Position numbers and translations under genes: made by a program | In this document: positions 8,408-17,440 of the stretch, one piece after another | Numbering within the stretch: position 1 is the stretch's first letter | Layout: each line of letters begins with the position of its first letter | Origin: a bacterium | GTDB taxonomy: Bacteria > Electryoneota > RPQS01 | Direction of reading: 5' to 3' | Assembly: GCA_016703065.1 (NCBI GenBank) | Contig: JADJCU010000008.1 | Location: forward strand, 62,001 to 126,000 | DNA: 64,000 nt | The notes under the pieces: generated by a model | The model's database searches: none | The model's input: only the letters and a program-made list of their open reading frames with translations | What the model was told of the DNA's origin: nothing

Positions 8408-9892
8408 TTAGCTGAGTGTGAGTCCAAATGGATTGATCGGCTTGCCCGTGACGCCACTCAGAACGGTTTTAGTTTCAAGATACGTGTCGAGCGTCTCCAT
8501 GGCCATTTCGCGGCCGACTCCCGATTGCTTATAACCTCCGAACGGCAGGCCAGGCAATGCGGTGGCCGGAGTGTTGACCGTCACGATTCCCGAATGCAGG
8601 CCGCGAATGAACTTCTGTGCGCGCGGCATCGACTCTGTGTACAGCGTGGCGCAAAGACCATACTTTACTCCGTTAGCCTTGGCCAACGCCTCGTCGTCAT
8701 TCGCGAACTTGCCGATGACCACGATCGGTCCAAAAATTTCTTCCTGCACGCATAAGTTGTCTTCCGGCAAATCCACGATCACCGTCGGCGCGAAGAAAGT
8801 GCCTTTGTCATAGAGTCCGCCTTTGAGCTGTTCGCCGCCGCAGAGAATTTTGCCTCCGCCCTGTTTTGCCGCTTCGACAAACTTCAACATTACGGGCAAG
8901 CGCGACGCGTGGGCCAATGAGCCGATGTGCGTATTCTTGTCCAGCGGATCGCCGACGACCAATGTCTTCGTCGCGGCCACAAATTTCTCGACAAACGCGT
9001 CGTAAAGTTTCTCATGCACATAAACGCGGGAACGCGCGTCACAACTCTGTCCCGCACCGTAGAAGATCGTGAACACACTCGACAACACCGCGTCGTTGAG
9101 GTTTGCGTCTTCGCAAACGATCGCGGGCGACTTGCCTCCCAGTTCCAGCATCACGCGCTTCATGTCGTTGGCGCACTCCTTCATGATCACGCGCCCGGTG
9201 TCGGTGCCGCCCGTGAAGGAAATCTTGTTAACCCCGCGATGCTTCACCAAAGCGGCACCTGCACTTTCACCTAAACCATGCACGAGATTTACGGTGCCCT
9301 CAGGGCATCCGGCATCGTGAAGGATTTCGACCAAGATGTTTGCGCTGCACGGCGCGATCTCGGAGGGCTTTAGCACAAGCGAGCAGCCAGCGGCCAGGGC
9401 GGGCGCGACCTTCCACGACTCGAGCATGATCGGATAGTTCCACGGCGTGATCGCGCCAACGACACCCACAGGCTCTTTTAGCGTGTAGCCGAAAAACACA
9501 GGATGCACAGGCGGCACGCGACCTTCGATTTTGCTTGCTGCCCCGGCAAAATACTCGAAATCTTCGACGGCCTGTTTCACTTCACCCATGACGTGCATCA
9601 TCGGTTTTCCCATGTTGCGCGCTTCAAGCTCGGCGATTTCCTTGGCCCGCGCATTGATGAGTTCAGCGGCTTTGAACAGAATCTTGGTGCGCTGACTTGC
9701 GGTCATGCGCCCCCATTTGCCATTCAGCGCGGCGCGCGCCGCCGTCACTGCCTTGTCGATATCTTCTGCGCTTGAAAGTGGAATTGCGCCCAGCGCATCT
9801 CCCGTCGCAGGGTTGGTCAGCGCCAGCGTCTTGCCGGATGCGGCGGGCAGGTACTCGCCGTTAATGATGTTGGGATAGAGTTTGTCGGACAT
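8408..9892 (-). CDS. NAD(P)-dependent aldehyde dehydrogenase
   Basis: A 494-residue protein, full length for the aldehyde dehydrogenase superfamily. The expected residues are visible: PWNYP with Asn152, the coenzyme motif FTGGTDTGR near 226-234, the general base Glu250 in LELGGKSP, and nucleophile Cys284 in GAGQSCDARSRVYV. The C-terminal PFGGYKQSGVGRE is also typical. It would oxidise an aldehyde to the acid (betaine-aldehyde-dehydrogenase-like subgroup). Being next to three crotonases suggests it acts on an intermediate or side product of an acyl-CoA degradation route, perhaps aromatic; that role is inferred from context only. Confidence 0.9.
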   Translation of the reverse strand: MSDKLYPNIINGEYLPAASGKTLALTNPATGDALGAIPLSSAEDIDKAVTAARAALNGKWGRMTASQRTKILFKAAELINARAKEIAELEARNMGKPMMHVMGEVKQAVEDFEYFAGAASKIEGRVPPVHPVFFGYTLKEPVGVVGAITPWNYPIMLESWKVAPALAAGCSLVLKPSEIAPCSANILVEILHDAGCPEGTVNLVHGLGESAGAALVKHRGVNKISFTGGTDTGRVIMKECANDMKRVMLELGGKSPAIVCEDANLNDAVLSSVFTIFYGAGQSCDARSRVYVHEKLYDAFVEKFVAATKTLVVGDPLDKNTHIGSLAHASRLPVMLKFVEAAKQGGGKILCGGEQLKGGLYDKGTFFAPTVIVDLPEDNLCVQEEIFGPIVVIGKFANDDEALAKANGVKYGLCATLYTESMPRAQKFIRGLHSGIVTVNTPATALPGLPFGGYKQSGVGREMAMETLDTYLETKTVLSGVTGKPINPFGLTLS

Positions 9893-9960
9893 ATTTCTCG
9901 ATATTAATTTGGGCAGTTCAGTGCTTCCGCGTCAGCGCAACGGGTTCAGCATCACGCTAG

Positions 9961-10743
9961 TTATCTTCCCTTGAATTGTGGCTTGCGCTTTTCATTAAAT
10001 GCCGCGACGCCTTCACGATAATCATCGGTCTTGCCGAGAATCTCCTGCAAGTAGGCCTCGTAGTCGAGCGCCTCTTCAAGCGACACTCCCGAAGCTTTGT
10101 TCATCGCGCGCTTGATTGCGCCGATAGCCTTCGTTGGCGCGCCGGCATACTTCATAGCCAGCTCGGTCGCGAAGCCGTCGAGCTTATCGTGCTCGACGAT
10201 TTCGTCAATCAAATTGAGCCTGAGTGCTTCGTCCGCCTTGATCGGTCGGCCCGTCGAGCAGACCTCGAAGGCTTTGTGATACCCCAGGAGCCGCGGCAGC
10301 ACCCATGTCGAGCCCGTATCCGGCACGAGCCCGACATTGACGAATGCCTGCACCATCGTCATTTGGTCAGAGGCGATGCGCAAGTCGCATGCGAGCGCGA
10401 GCGACATGCCTGCTCCGGCCGCGACGCCGTTAATGGCACAGATGACGGGCTTCTCGAGATTGCGAATGCGCAGGATATTCGGATTGTAGTTATCGCGCAG
10501 CCGATCAGCGAGACTCGTGTTCGGATTGTCTTTGACTTCCTTCAAGTCCTGGCCGCTGCAAAACGCCTTGCCCGCTCCGGTGAGAATGACGCTGCGCACT
10601 TCGTCGTCCTTGGCGGCATTCTTGAAAGCGTCGCCAAGTTCCTTATGCATCTGCACATTAAACGCGTTGAAGCGGTCGGGCCTGTTTAGCGTAATCTTCA
10701 GTACGGCGTCCGTGCGCTCATAGAGGATGGTTTCGTATTTCAT
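9961..10743 (-). CDS. Enoyl-CoA hydratase/isomerase, PaaG-like
   Basis: A 260-residue crotonase-fold enzyme. The first oxyanion-hole segment reads FCSGQDLKEV and the second GVAAGAGMSLALACDLRIAS. The acidic position after the second segment is GLVPDTGSTWVLPRLLG, as in PaaG (ring-1,2-epoxyphenylacetyl-CoA isomerase) and related isomerases; the C-terminal DYREGVAAFNEKRKPQFKG is normal for the family. Two bases separate it from the next crotonase upstream. The PaaG resemblance is by motif and length; no phenylacetyl-CoA epoxidase genes are in view. Confidence 0.88.
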   Translation of the reverse strand: MKYETILYERTDAVLKITLNRPDRFNAFNVQMHKELGDAFKNAAKDDEVRSVILTGAGKAFCSGQDLKEVKDNPNTSLADRLRDNYNPNILRIRNLEKPVICAINGVAAGAGMSLALACDLRIASDQMTMVQAFVNVGLVPDTGSTWVLPRLLGYHKAFEVCSTGRPIKADEALRLNLIDEIVEHDKLDGFATELAMKYAGAPTKAIGAIKRAMNKASGVSLEEALDYEAYLQEILGKTDDYREGVAAFNEKRKPQFKGR

Positions 10744-10744
10744 G

Positions 10745-11521
10745 CTATTTCCCCCTGAACTTCGCGGGGCGTTTTTCGATGAAGGCCTTCATGCCTTCTT
10801 TTTGGTCTTCGGTGTTGAACAGCAGATAGAAGTTCTTGCGTTCGAATTCGAGGCCTTCGGCTAAGTGCGCGTCGTAGACCTTGAGGACGGATTCCTTCGC
10901 CAAGCGCACGGCGATGGGCGACATCTGCGCGATCTCGCGCGCGAGTTTCTGTGCTTCATTCAGATAGGATTCAATGGGCACGACGCGATTGACCATGCCC
11001 CACGCTTCGGCCTGTTTCGCACTGATAAACTTGCCGGTCAGGACCAGTTCCATTGCGTGCTGTTTGCCCACGGTGCGCGTAAGCCGCTGCGTTCCGCCCG
11101 CACCGGGAATCACGCCGAGCTTGATTTCGGGCTGGCCGAACTGCGCCGTTTCGCTTGCTATGACCATATCGCAATGCATGACCAATTCGCAGCCGCCACC
11201 GAGCGCAAAGCCCGACACAGCGGCAATCAGCGGCTTAGAGAATTTGCGAATCCGCTCCCATTTGGCGAACTGATTGCGGCGCAGCATTTCGGTCGAATCG
11301 GCATCGGCCATATCCGTGATGTCGGCGCCCGCCGCGAACGCGCGTTCATCGCCGGTGAGCACGACGGAGCGGATTTCGTCGTCGCTTTCGAGCGCGTCGA
11401 GTACCGACACGAGTTCGGACATCAGTTCGAGATTCAGCGCATTGAGCTGTTTCGGTCGATGCAGAAATACCGTAGCGACGTGTCCATCGCGTTCAAGTTT
11501 AAGGTGTTTGAGCGAGGTCAT
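10745..11521 (-). CDS. Enoyl-CoA hydratase
   Basis: A 258-residue crotonase. Oxyanion-hole residues sit in FAAGADITDM and GFALGGGCELVMHCDMVIAS. Both catalytic acids of bona fide hydratases are present: the Glu of GGGCEL and the Glu of GQPEIKLGVIPGAGGTQRLTR. It would add water to trans-2-enoyl-CoA in beta-oxidation or a PaaF-type step. It is tightly packed between two other crotonases (3 and 1 bases), so the three are co-transcribed. Confidence 0.92.
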   Translation of the reverse strand: MTSLKHLKLERDGHVATVFLHRPKQLNALNLELMSELVSVLDALESDDEIRSVVLTGDERAFAAGADITDMADADSTEMLRRNQFAKWERIRKFSKPLIAAVSGFALGGGCELVMHCDMVIASETAQFGQPEIKLGVIPGAGGTQRLTRTVGKQHAMELVLTGKFISAKQAEAWGMVNRVVPIESYLNEAQKLAREIAQMSPIAVRLAKESVLKVYDAHLAEGLEFERKNFYLLFNTEDQKEGMKAFIEKRPAKFRGK

Positions 11522-11524
11522 GAC

Positions 11525-12368
11525 TTACTTCTTATACAACCGTTCGCGCACCATTTTGTAGTCCGGTTTGCGCTTCTCGCTGAAGGCCGTTACGGCTTCG
11601 CGGACTTCTGGTGAACTGGAATGCACGCCGAGCCAATCGCGGGCATGCTGAATGGTCTGTGCCCACGAGGCGTCGCGCCAATAGTTAAGCTGGGTCTTCA
11701 GATAGCGCATGCACTCGGGAAGTTTGTTCTCGAGCTTCGTGGCCATCTCGTCGACGGCCTTGTCAAGCTCTGCTCGCGGTACGACCTGATTCACAAGGCC
11801 CCACTCGAGCGCTTTCTGCGCCGGAATCTCTTCGCACAGGAGCAGAATCTCGCGCGCGTCGATCCCCGACGATGATGGGCAGAAACTGTGAAGCGCCGGC
11901 CGCCGCGACCGAGCCGTGGGCAGCGCCGACTTGCCGAATGTAAATGTCGTCCGCCGCGATCGCCAGATCGCAGCTGATATTGAACTCGTTGCCGCCGCCA
12001 ACCACAATGCCGTTCAGGCGCGCAATCGTCGGTTTGCCCAATGCGCGGAGCTTTTCGTGCGCATCAATGAAGGCGCCCATCCACTTCCAGTAGTCCTGCG
12101 GACGGTCGAGAAACTGCAGCTGCTCCTGCAAATCCGCTCCCGTGCAGAAGGCGCGATCACCCGACCCTGTGAGAATGAGCACGGCGATCCGATCGTCGAA
12201 GGCCACATCGTCAAACGCCTCGCATAGCTCTTTCAGCATCGGATAGTGCACGCAGTTGAGCTTCTCGGGGCGGTTAAACGTTACGTAGGCGCGCGCGCCT
12301 CTCTTTTCATATCTGATATACTCGAACTGAAAGCTCTCCGCGCTGCGCGATGCGAAATCTCTGCTCAT
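11525..12368 (-). CDS. Crotonase-family enoyl-CoA hydratase/isomerase (frameshifted)
   Basis: Two overlapping frames make one crotonase. The 5' part runs from MSRDFASRSAESFQF through FCTGADLQEQ and GIVVGGGNEFNISCDLAIAA to IIVGDRRAR; the 3' part resumes at EILLLCEEIPAQKALEWGLVNQVVP and ends with TAFSEKRKPDY. They meet in a CG-dinucleotide run (11851-11858) where two missing bases would restore frame and give 281 residues, normal for the family. The tail (LKTQLNYWRDASWAQTIQHARDWL) resembles crotonases of alicyclic or aromatic acyl-CoA routes, but the substrate is uncertain. The start overlaps the EthD-like gene by four bases (ATGA). Confidence 0.8.
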
Positions 12369-12673
12369 GCGCCGGTCACCGTTTCCGCTGTTTGAAATTC
12401 GACGAACCCCTTGGCGAAGGACATCAGATTCGCACCGGCCTCGGCCATCTCCGGAGATTTCATGCCCGCTTTGAAGGACTCTTTATCGGCAAACGACAAC
12501 ACGGCCATCATGTAATACGGCGCGGGGGCGTCTTTGCCCGGCCAGAACTTGTTCGCGGTGACGCTAACGAGACCCGGGACCTTCTTGATCAGCGGGATGT
12601 GCGTCTCCCAATATGCCTTATCAAACGCTTCCGCGTTCTCGGGATGCTTGTAAAAAGCGATGAAGTTGATCAT
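12365..12673 (-). CDS. EthD-domain protein
   Basis: A 102-residue protein of the EthD family (dimeric alpha-beta barrel). Visible hallmarks are YKHPENAEAFDKAYWETHIPLIKKVPGL near residues 8-35 and a predicted beta strand with YYMMAVLSFADKESF. Members bind small hydrophobic or aromatic molecules and often accompany degradation enzymes; a catalytic role is rarely shown. Translationally coupled to the following crotonase by an ATGA overlap. Confidence 0.85.
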   Translation of the reverse strand: MINFIAFYKHPENAEAFDKAYWETHIPLIKKVPGLVSVTANKFWPGKDAPAPYYMMAVLSFADKESFKAGMKSPEMAEAGANLMSFAKGFVEFQTAETVTGA

Positions 12674-12708
12674 GTTCGACTCTGCTTCCTGTTCCTATGT
12701 CAAATTGC

Positions 12709-13164
12709 TTATTTCTTAAGTTCCCACAGATGATCTTCAATCCCCCACCCTCCTCCGCCGTGTCCCCAATCGGAGTAGGCGCGGCGATGCAATTCGCGCA
12801 GCTTGTCACTTGAGAGCACGACCTGATGCACTTCGCCTTCTCCGATGAGCCGTTCTCCGTGATAGGCCTTTACTTCGCAGAAGAGATAGTTGCCGTGCAT
12901 TTTCGTGCATTCTGCAGTGAATACAAGCTCCTGTCCGATCCCGGCCGGATTGTGATGACGCACAAAGACACCGGTTCCGATGCCGTCTTCGCCATAGTCG
13001 AGATGCGGTTCGAGGACGAGACGGCTCACATATTCGGAATGATAGGTGAGCCAATAGGTCGAGTAGAAGGGGTGGAGGGGGCGTCCCTCGAAGTAGACGG
13101 TCATGCGTGATTCGACGGCAAACCGGAATTCAGCGCGGGACCCGATGGTAAGAGTTGGTTTCAA
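12709..13164 (-). CDS. Hotdog-fold acyl-CoA thioesterase-like protein
   Basis: A 151-residue protein with hotdog-fold features: HPFYSTYWLTYHSEYVSRLVLEPHLDYGEDGIGTGVFVRHHNPAGIGQ, then strands FTAECTKMHGNYLFCEVKAYHGERLIGEGEVHQVVL. This matches the thioesterase family that includes FlK-like enzymes, which hydrolyse short or unusual acyl-CoA esters. It is the first gene of the minus-strand catabolic operon and would free CoA from dead-end thioesters. The motif-level call is solid, the substrate is not. Confidence 0.75.
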   Translation of the reverse strand: MKPTLTIGSRAEFRFAVESRMTVYFEGRPLHPFYSTYWLTYHSEYVSRLVLEPHLDYGEDGIGTGVFVRHHNPAGIGQELVFTAECTKMHGNYLFCEVKAYHGERLIGEGEVHQVVLSSDKLRELHRRAYSDWGHGGGGWGIEDHLWELKK

Positions 13165-13256
13165 CGGAGCTTACGGAATGTAAGGCAGGATTTTTCAAGT
13201 TGTTAAGTATAGGGTTTTTCGGCCAAATTTGCAACTCGGAATCGTTTTCGAGATGC

Positions 13257-13285
13257 TTGCGGTGTGCGGCGGAAAGTGCTATCTT
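13257..13285 (+). promoter_or_regulatory. Putative promoter of the T9SS-sorted protein gene
   Basis: TTGCGG (13257-13262) and TATCTT (13280-13285) are 17 bases apart, with a GGAGA ribosome site at 13301 and the ATG at 13312. The stretch TATCTTG also resembles the Bacteroidetes TAnnTTTG element. Confidence 0.4.
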
Positions 13286-13311
13286 GCGACAACTTAACAC
13301 GGAGAATAGAA

Positions 13312-15093
13312 ATGAGAGTACTATTACTTTGGGTCCTGCTGTCGCTGGGCACGGTCCACGCACAGTGTATGGACTCGCTGTGGCGCCAAGCACCGGGGAC
13401 AGCGGGCGGTGATTGGCTGCAAGCGGTCACCGGAACAGACGATGGCAATGCAATTGGCGCTGGATATGTAGACTATGCGACTGCGCCGTGGTTTGCCCGC
13501 GGTCACATTCGCAAGTTTGATCCTGTGACAGGCGGGGAGATATGGTCACGCAGTTTCCTAAATCTCGGCTCGCAGGACATCTATCAAGACATTCAGCGCA
13601 CCTCAGACGGTGGCTACATTTGCGCAGGAACATCCAGAACACCGGTCGCATTAACGCAAAACTTCTGGTTGATGAGAGTCAACAGTAACGGCGACAGCAT
13701 TTGGTCCAGGACCTTTTCCATCGGCCATGGAATGCCGGGCCGCTGCGTTGCGCAAGCGGCGGACGGCGGCTTTGGTATCGCGGGGAAAGTAGTTCAACTA
13801 CCGTGGGGATTCGGCCTTGATGATTGGCTGCTGATTAAGACCAACGCGAATGGCGACAGCTTGTGGTCTGTGTTGATCGGTGATTCCAGCGACGAAACCG
13901 TGACGGACATGGTCACGACGGCATCGGGCGACTTTCTGCTTGCGGGCTATGCCGTTACCGATACCTCCCACGACGGGCGCGCGGCGTTAGTCAATCAGTC
14001 CGGCCAGGTCATCTGGAATCGACACTACAATTTTGACGTTGGCACGGAAGTATGGGCGGCCACGGCACGACCTGACGGGAGTGTTTGGCTTACCGGCAGC
14101 CATAGACCGACAAATGGCTCCAACCGGGTGTTTGTTGCCGAACTCGACGCGAATGGCGAGGCGACGTGGTTTCACAGTTTGGATCTGTTAGTGGACCGCA
14201 ACGACGTGGCGTTCGCCATTCAACCCGACGATGATGGCGGGGCTTACCTGTTCGGCACGGGCTATCCGCAGTCGAATCAAAATGCGGACGCGTTTGTCGC
14301 GCACGTGTCATCGTGCGGAGAGCTGATCAGCGCGACGTGGCTCGGCGATGGCTATAACGAGAATATTCGCAGCGGCGGGCTGTTTGGCGGCCATCTCGTT
14401 ATGTGCGGCGGCGTGACGCTTGAGAATGCGCAGCAGGATATGTTGATCTACGGGCTCTCGGCAGATACTTGCAATGGCGCGCCGTGTTCGTTCAGCCGCA
14501 CGGCGCCGGTTGACAGCAATCTGATCAACTGGAGTCACCCGACGCGATTCACATGGAGTCCTTCGGAAGACCCTGACGGCAGTCCGATTTCCTACGTCTT
14601 CCATCTCGACCACAACTATGTTCCCGGCGCGGTCTCGCCTGAAGACACGGTGATTACGGAGTCGTTCGTCGACGTGCAAATCGACATTCCGGTTGTGCCG
14701 CTTGACGCGGTCTACGAATTCCATTGGCGGGTTTGGGCCACGGACGGGCAGGATACCGTTGAAGCGATGAACGGCGAAGGCTGGTTCCAAATGGACATTC
14801 CGGAAGAGGCGCGTGACGTGAGTTTGACTCCCAACACATTTGCACTCGCCGCTTATCCGAATCCGTTCAATCCGACAACCGTGTTGACGATGTCGCTTCC
14901 GCATTCGGGACAGGCGACGCTTGCGCTGTATGACCTTCAGGGGCGTCTTGTGCGCACGGTGATGAACGGCGCACTCACGGCAGGAACGCACGAGCTTTCC
15001 GTTGACGCAAGCGATTTGGCAACGGGTCTCTACTTCGCGACGCTGCGCGCCGGAACATACTCCAGCACGGTTAAGCTCGTTCTAATGAAGTAA
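13312..15093 (+). CDS. Exported beta-propeller-like protein with T9SS type A sorting domain
   Basis: The ATG at 13312 follows GGAGA and begins a signal peptide (MRVLLLWVLLSLGTVHAQ), so it is preferred over an in-frame ATG at 13264. Residues ~20-370 repeat a blade-like pattern (DGGYICAGTSR, GDSIWSRTF, DGGFGIAGKV, GDSLWSVLIGD, GDFLLAGYA), as in WD40/SBBP-type propellers. An Fn3-like segment follows (NWSHPTRFTWSPSEDPDG). The end is a textbook type IX sorting domain: AAYPNPFNPTTVLTMSLP, ATLALYDLQGRLVRTV, TGLYFATLRAG and VKLVLMK. It should be exported by Sec, moved across the outer membrane by T9SS and anchored or released at the surface. 593 residues; function unknown. Confidence 0.85.
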   Translation: MRVLLLWVLLSLGTVHAQCMDSLWRQAPGTAGGDWLQAVTGTDDGNAIGAGYVDYATAPWFARGHIRKFDPVTGGEIWSRSFLNLGSQDIYQDIQRTSDGGYICAGTSRTPVALTQNFWLMRVNSNGDSIWSRTFSIGHGMPGRCVAQAADGGFGIAGKVVQLPWGFGLDDWLLIKTNANGDSLWSVLIGDSSDETVTDMVTTASGDFLLAGYAVTDTSHDGRAALVNQSGQVIWNRHYNFDVGTEVWAATARPDGSVWLTGSHRPTNGSNRVFVAELDANGEATWFHSLDLLVDRNDVAFAIQPDDDGGAYLFGTGYPQSNQNADAFVAHVSSCGELISATWLGDGYNENIRSGGLFGGHLVMCGGVTLENAQQDMLIYGLSADTCNGAPCSFSRTAPVDSNLINWSHPTRFTWSPSEDPDGSPISYVFHLDHNYVPGAVSPEDTVITESFVDVQIDIPVVPLDAVYEFHWRVWATDGQDTVEAMNGEGWFQMDIPEEARDVSLTPNTFALAAYPNPFNPTTVLTMSLPHSGQATLALYDLQGRLVRTVMNGALTAGTHELSVDASDLATGLYFATLRAGTYSSTVKLVLMK

Positions 15094-15138
15094 CTCGATC
15101 AGTGTCGGCGGACTCTGCCGCCCCGCGTAGACGCATAG

Positions 15139-15168
15139 AAGGCGCACTCAAATTCGGGTGCGCCTTTT
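15139..15168 (+). terminator. Intrinsic terminator
   Basis: Nine-bp stem AAGGCGCAC / GTGCGCCTT with a 10-base loop and a short T tract, 45 bases after the stop of the T9SS-sorted protein gene. Confidence 0.8.
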
Positions 15169-15225
15169 CTGTTCAGGTCTCCCTCCAAAGTCGTCTGAAA
15201 CTTTAGGGGGCTAACAGGGGGTATC

Positions 15226-15861
15226 TTAGCAGTAAACCACCGTTAGCAACTCTACTATCCTCTCGAACTCTTTCTTGAACACTCGCTCGAACGACTCCCC
15301 CGCCGGGGCGAAACCCGCTTCGCCGAGCGACGTGACAAACTCGCGGTGCGTGCGGCCTGCGCGATAGTCTGGCTCGCGCGGCGGCTGCAAGAGGTAGCGC
15401 GAAATCACGTCAACGTCCCCGGCGACATTCAGCACGGCGTGATAGAACACGAGGTCGCGGTTGCGGTAGAGGGCCGTGCCTGCGATTTTCTTTTCGCCGA
15501 GCGCGATGTCCGAAATTCCGCGATGCGACAAGCCCCGCACACCGCCTCGCGCAAACGCATCGCAAACGGCCTTGTTGAACAGGACAAAGTAGTCTTTCGA
15601 CTGAATCTGTTTACGGCCATACAGCGCGCACGACAAACACCACATCTCCGGCGACAGCACGACCGCGCAGCCGCCTGTGCGCCGCTTGTAGACGGGGACG
15701 TTGTGAACGTCTATTTCCGTCGCGTTGAGTTCCAAGTCGCTCTTGGAGCCGTTGCCGATGACCACGCACGTTTCCTGCGGCACCCACAGCAGGAAACGCC
15801 CGGCGGAGTCGTCGGGCGTCAGCAGGTCACTATCGGATAGATTGTAATCGAGAATTTGCAT
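15226..15861 (-). CDS. lplA: Lipoate-protein ligase A family protein
   Basis: A biotin/lipoate ligase-fold protein of 211 residues from the ATG at 15861. Visible motifs are VVIGNGSKSDLELN, the lipoate-binding loop RRTGGCAVVLSPEM (canonical RRxxGGGxV, with Cys for the third Gly), and DIALGEKKIAGTAL, which carries the catalytic lysine. It would activate lipoate and attach it to E2 lipoyl domains. The E2 gene that supplies such a domain lies 1.6 kb away on the same strand, supporting that role. A lipoyl/octanoyl transferase activity is the main alternative. Confidence 0.85.
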   Translation of the reverse strand: MQILDYNLSDSDLLTPDDSAGRFLLWVPQETCVVIGNGSKSDLELNATEIDVHNVPVYKRRTGGCAVVLSPEMWCLSCALYGRKQIQSKDYFVLFNKAVCDAFARGGVRGLSHRGISDIALGEKKIAGTALYRNRDLVFYHAVLNVAGDVDVISRYLLQPPREPDYRAGRTHREFVTSLGEAGFAPAGESFERVFKKEFERIVELLTVVYC

Positions 15862-15864
15862 CAA

Positions 15865-17364
15865 CTATTTCAACAACACCAACTTCTGCGTCCGCACCAA
15901 TTCACCCGCGTTCAGCCGCGCAAAGTAAATTCCGCTGGGCAAGCTCGCACCGTCGAAACCGAGTTCATGATGTCCGGCGCTCATCTGTTCATTGACCAAG
16001 GTCTTCACCACTCTGCCGTTCAGGTCGTAAACAGCAAGCGTCGCGTGTCTCGCCTTCGGCAAATCGAACGCAATCATCGTCGTCGGATTGAACGGGTTGG
16101 GATAGGCCATAAGTGTCAGTTCATTCGGCAACTCAGGCCGTGCGTCTTCGGCATCCGTGTAAATAGGCTCGCCGAAGCGGTAGATGCGCAGCTCGCTGCC
16201 GTAACGGACGACAAGGCGGCGATACTCTTGATCGTATCGGCTTACGACTTTGATCTCATCGTACCCGGTTCCGAAACTTGACGTTTGGCCCCAGAATGAG
16301 AAGTCTCTCGCATTGCGAATACGGAGCAGCTCGAACTGCGGCTCGGCAATCAACAGTTCTTCTCCCGGTCTATCCGGCACAGCATCGGCAAAAGGTGTTG
16401 CACCAATGTTTAGCCCGCGGCGCCATGTCGCAGACTGAGTACTATCGGTCCATGCTCTTAAGGAATCCGGAGTACGAATTACCACAAATGGAGCATCGAG
16501 TTGCTCGCCCCACGAACAAAGCAATTCTAGACCACTGGCAAAGTCATCATTAGAAATCTGCCAAGTGGAGATTTCGTCCAAATTGCCTTCTGAGATTACA
16601 TAGCAGCGAATACGCGGGCAATAATACGTTTGACAAGAGTCTAAACCGTCGTCAACAACCACGAAGCAAGTTTGTCCAGCCCACTCCGAAATTGCGCCGA
16701 GTGACACGTTAGCATCCAAGTCATATAAGGACCCGTTCCCGAATAGGTCGGAAACAATGTGGTTACGTGATTGGTCACCGTTCTCTGAATCATAGTAACC
16801 GAGAATCCCTTGAAACCATTGCGATTGCTCGGGGTAAGAGGGAAACGCGTTCGCCGTGCTGGCATAGTGGCGACACAGGCATATCGCACCGGGCATCCAA
16901 GCTGGCTGGTCACAGTAGCTGAAACGATTGAAACTGGCAACAAATCGTCGCGACCCAAAATTGTAGCGAGAAATCGTAATTTGGTTGGTAAATATGTTAC
17001 AGGAAGTGTTGTAATTCGCCATGACAAGGCACTGAAGCGAATCGTCCCAACCTCTGTAGATTTCAATATATTGTGGCCAACCAAGTCCGGGCAAGGTATG
17101 CGTGGGGACGCGAAAAGTGTCTTGGAGTCCCGATTGCGACGTCCCCCAGTAAAACGTAGAGGCCGAATCACCATGCGAAGCATCCATCCGGCCCTCAGCA
17201 ACCACCTACGTATACTCACCGTCGCCAGTTTTCGCCACATCCCAGCACTCAGGCACCACCGGCAACTGAATCGTCTCATCCAGAATCAGCGGCACTTCAT
17301 TTCCAAAGAGCGGCGCGGCATAGGCCGCGCAAAGCATCCCGAGAAACGCAAACGTCCCTTTCAC
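15865..17364 (-). pseudogene. T9SS-sorted exported protein, interrupted by an in-frame TAG
   Basis: A GTG at 17364 behind CGGAGG starts a signal peptide (VKGTFAFLGMLCAAYAAP) and continues to ...VAKTGDGEYT, then hits TAG at 17206-17208 and resumes in the same frame with VVAEGRMDASHGDSASTFYW to the end. The 446-codon remainder ends in a good type IX sorting domain (MAYPNPFNPTTMIAFDLP, ATLAVYDLNGRVVKTLV, SGIYFARLNAG, QKLVLLK). Without read-through the mature part lacks a signal peptide and cannot be exported, so the gene is probably inactive, or the stop is a sequence error (CAG to TAG is one transition). Function of the main domain is not recognised. Confidence 0.7.
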
Positions 17365-17440
17365 GATGCACCTCCGGAGTAGATTAAGTTACAAATTATG
17401 TGCGCGTGCGTCAGCACATTGTGCCCCGCTTTCAAGCGGG

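Noticed and set aside
7370..8755. A 461-codon plus-strand open frame
   Set aside because: It runs antisense to the NmrA-like and aldehyde dehydrogenase genes, is Arg/His-rich and has no recognisable domain.
11525..12368. Two separate crotonase fragments as independent genes
   Set aside because: The halves are complementary parts of one fold, meet in a CG run and give a normal 281-residue enzyme when joined.
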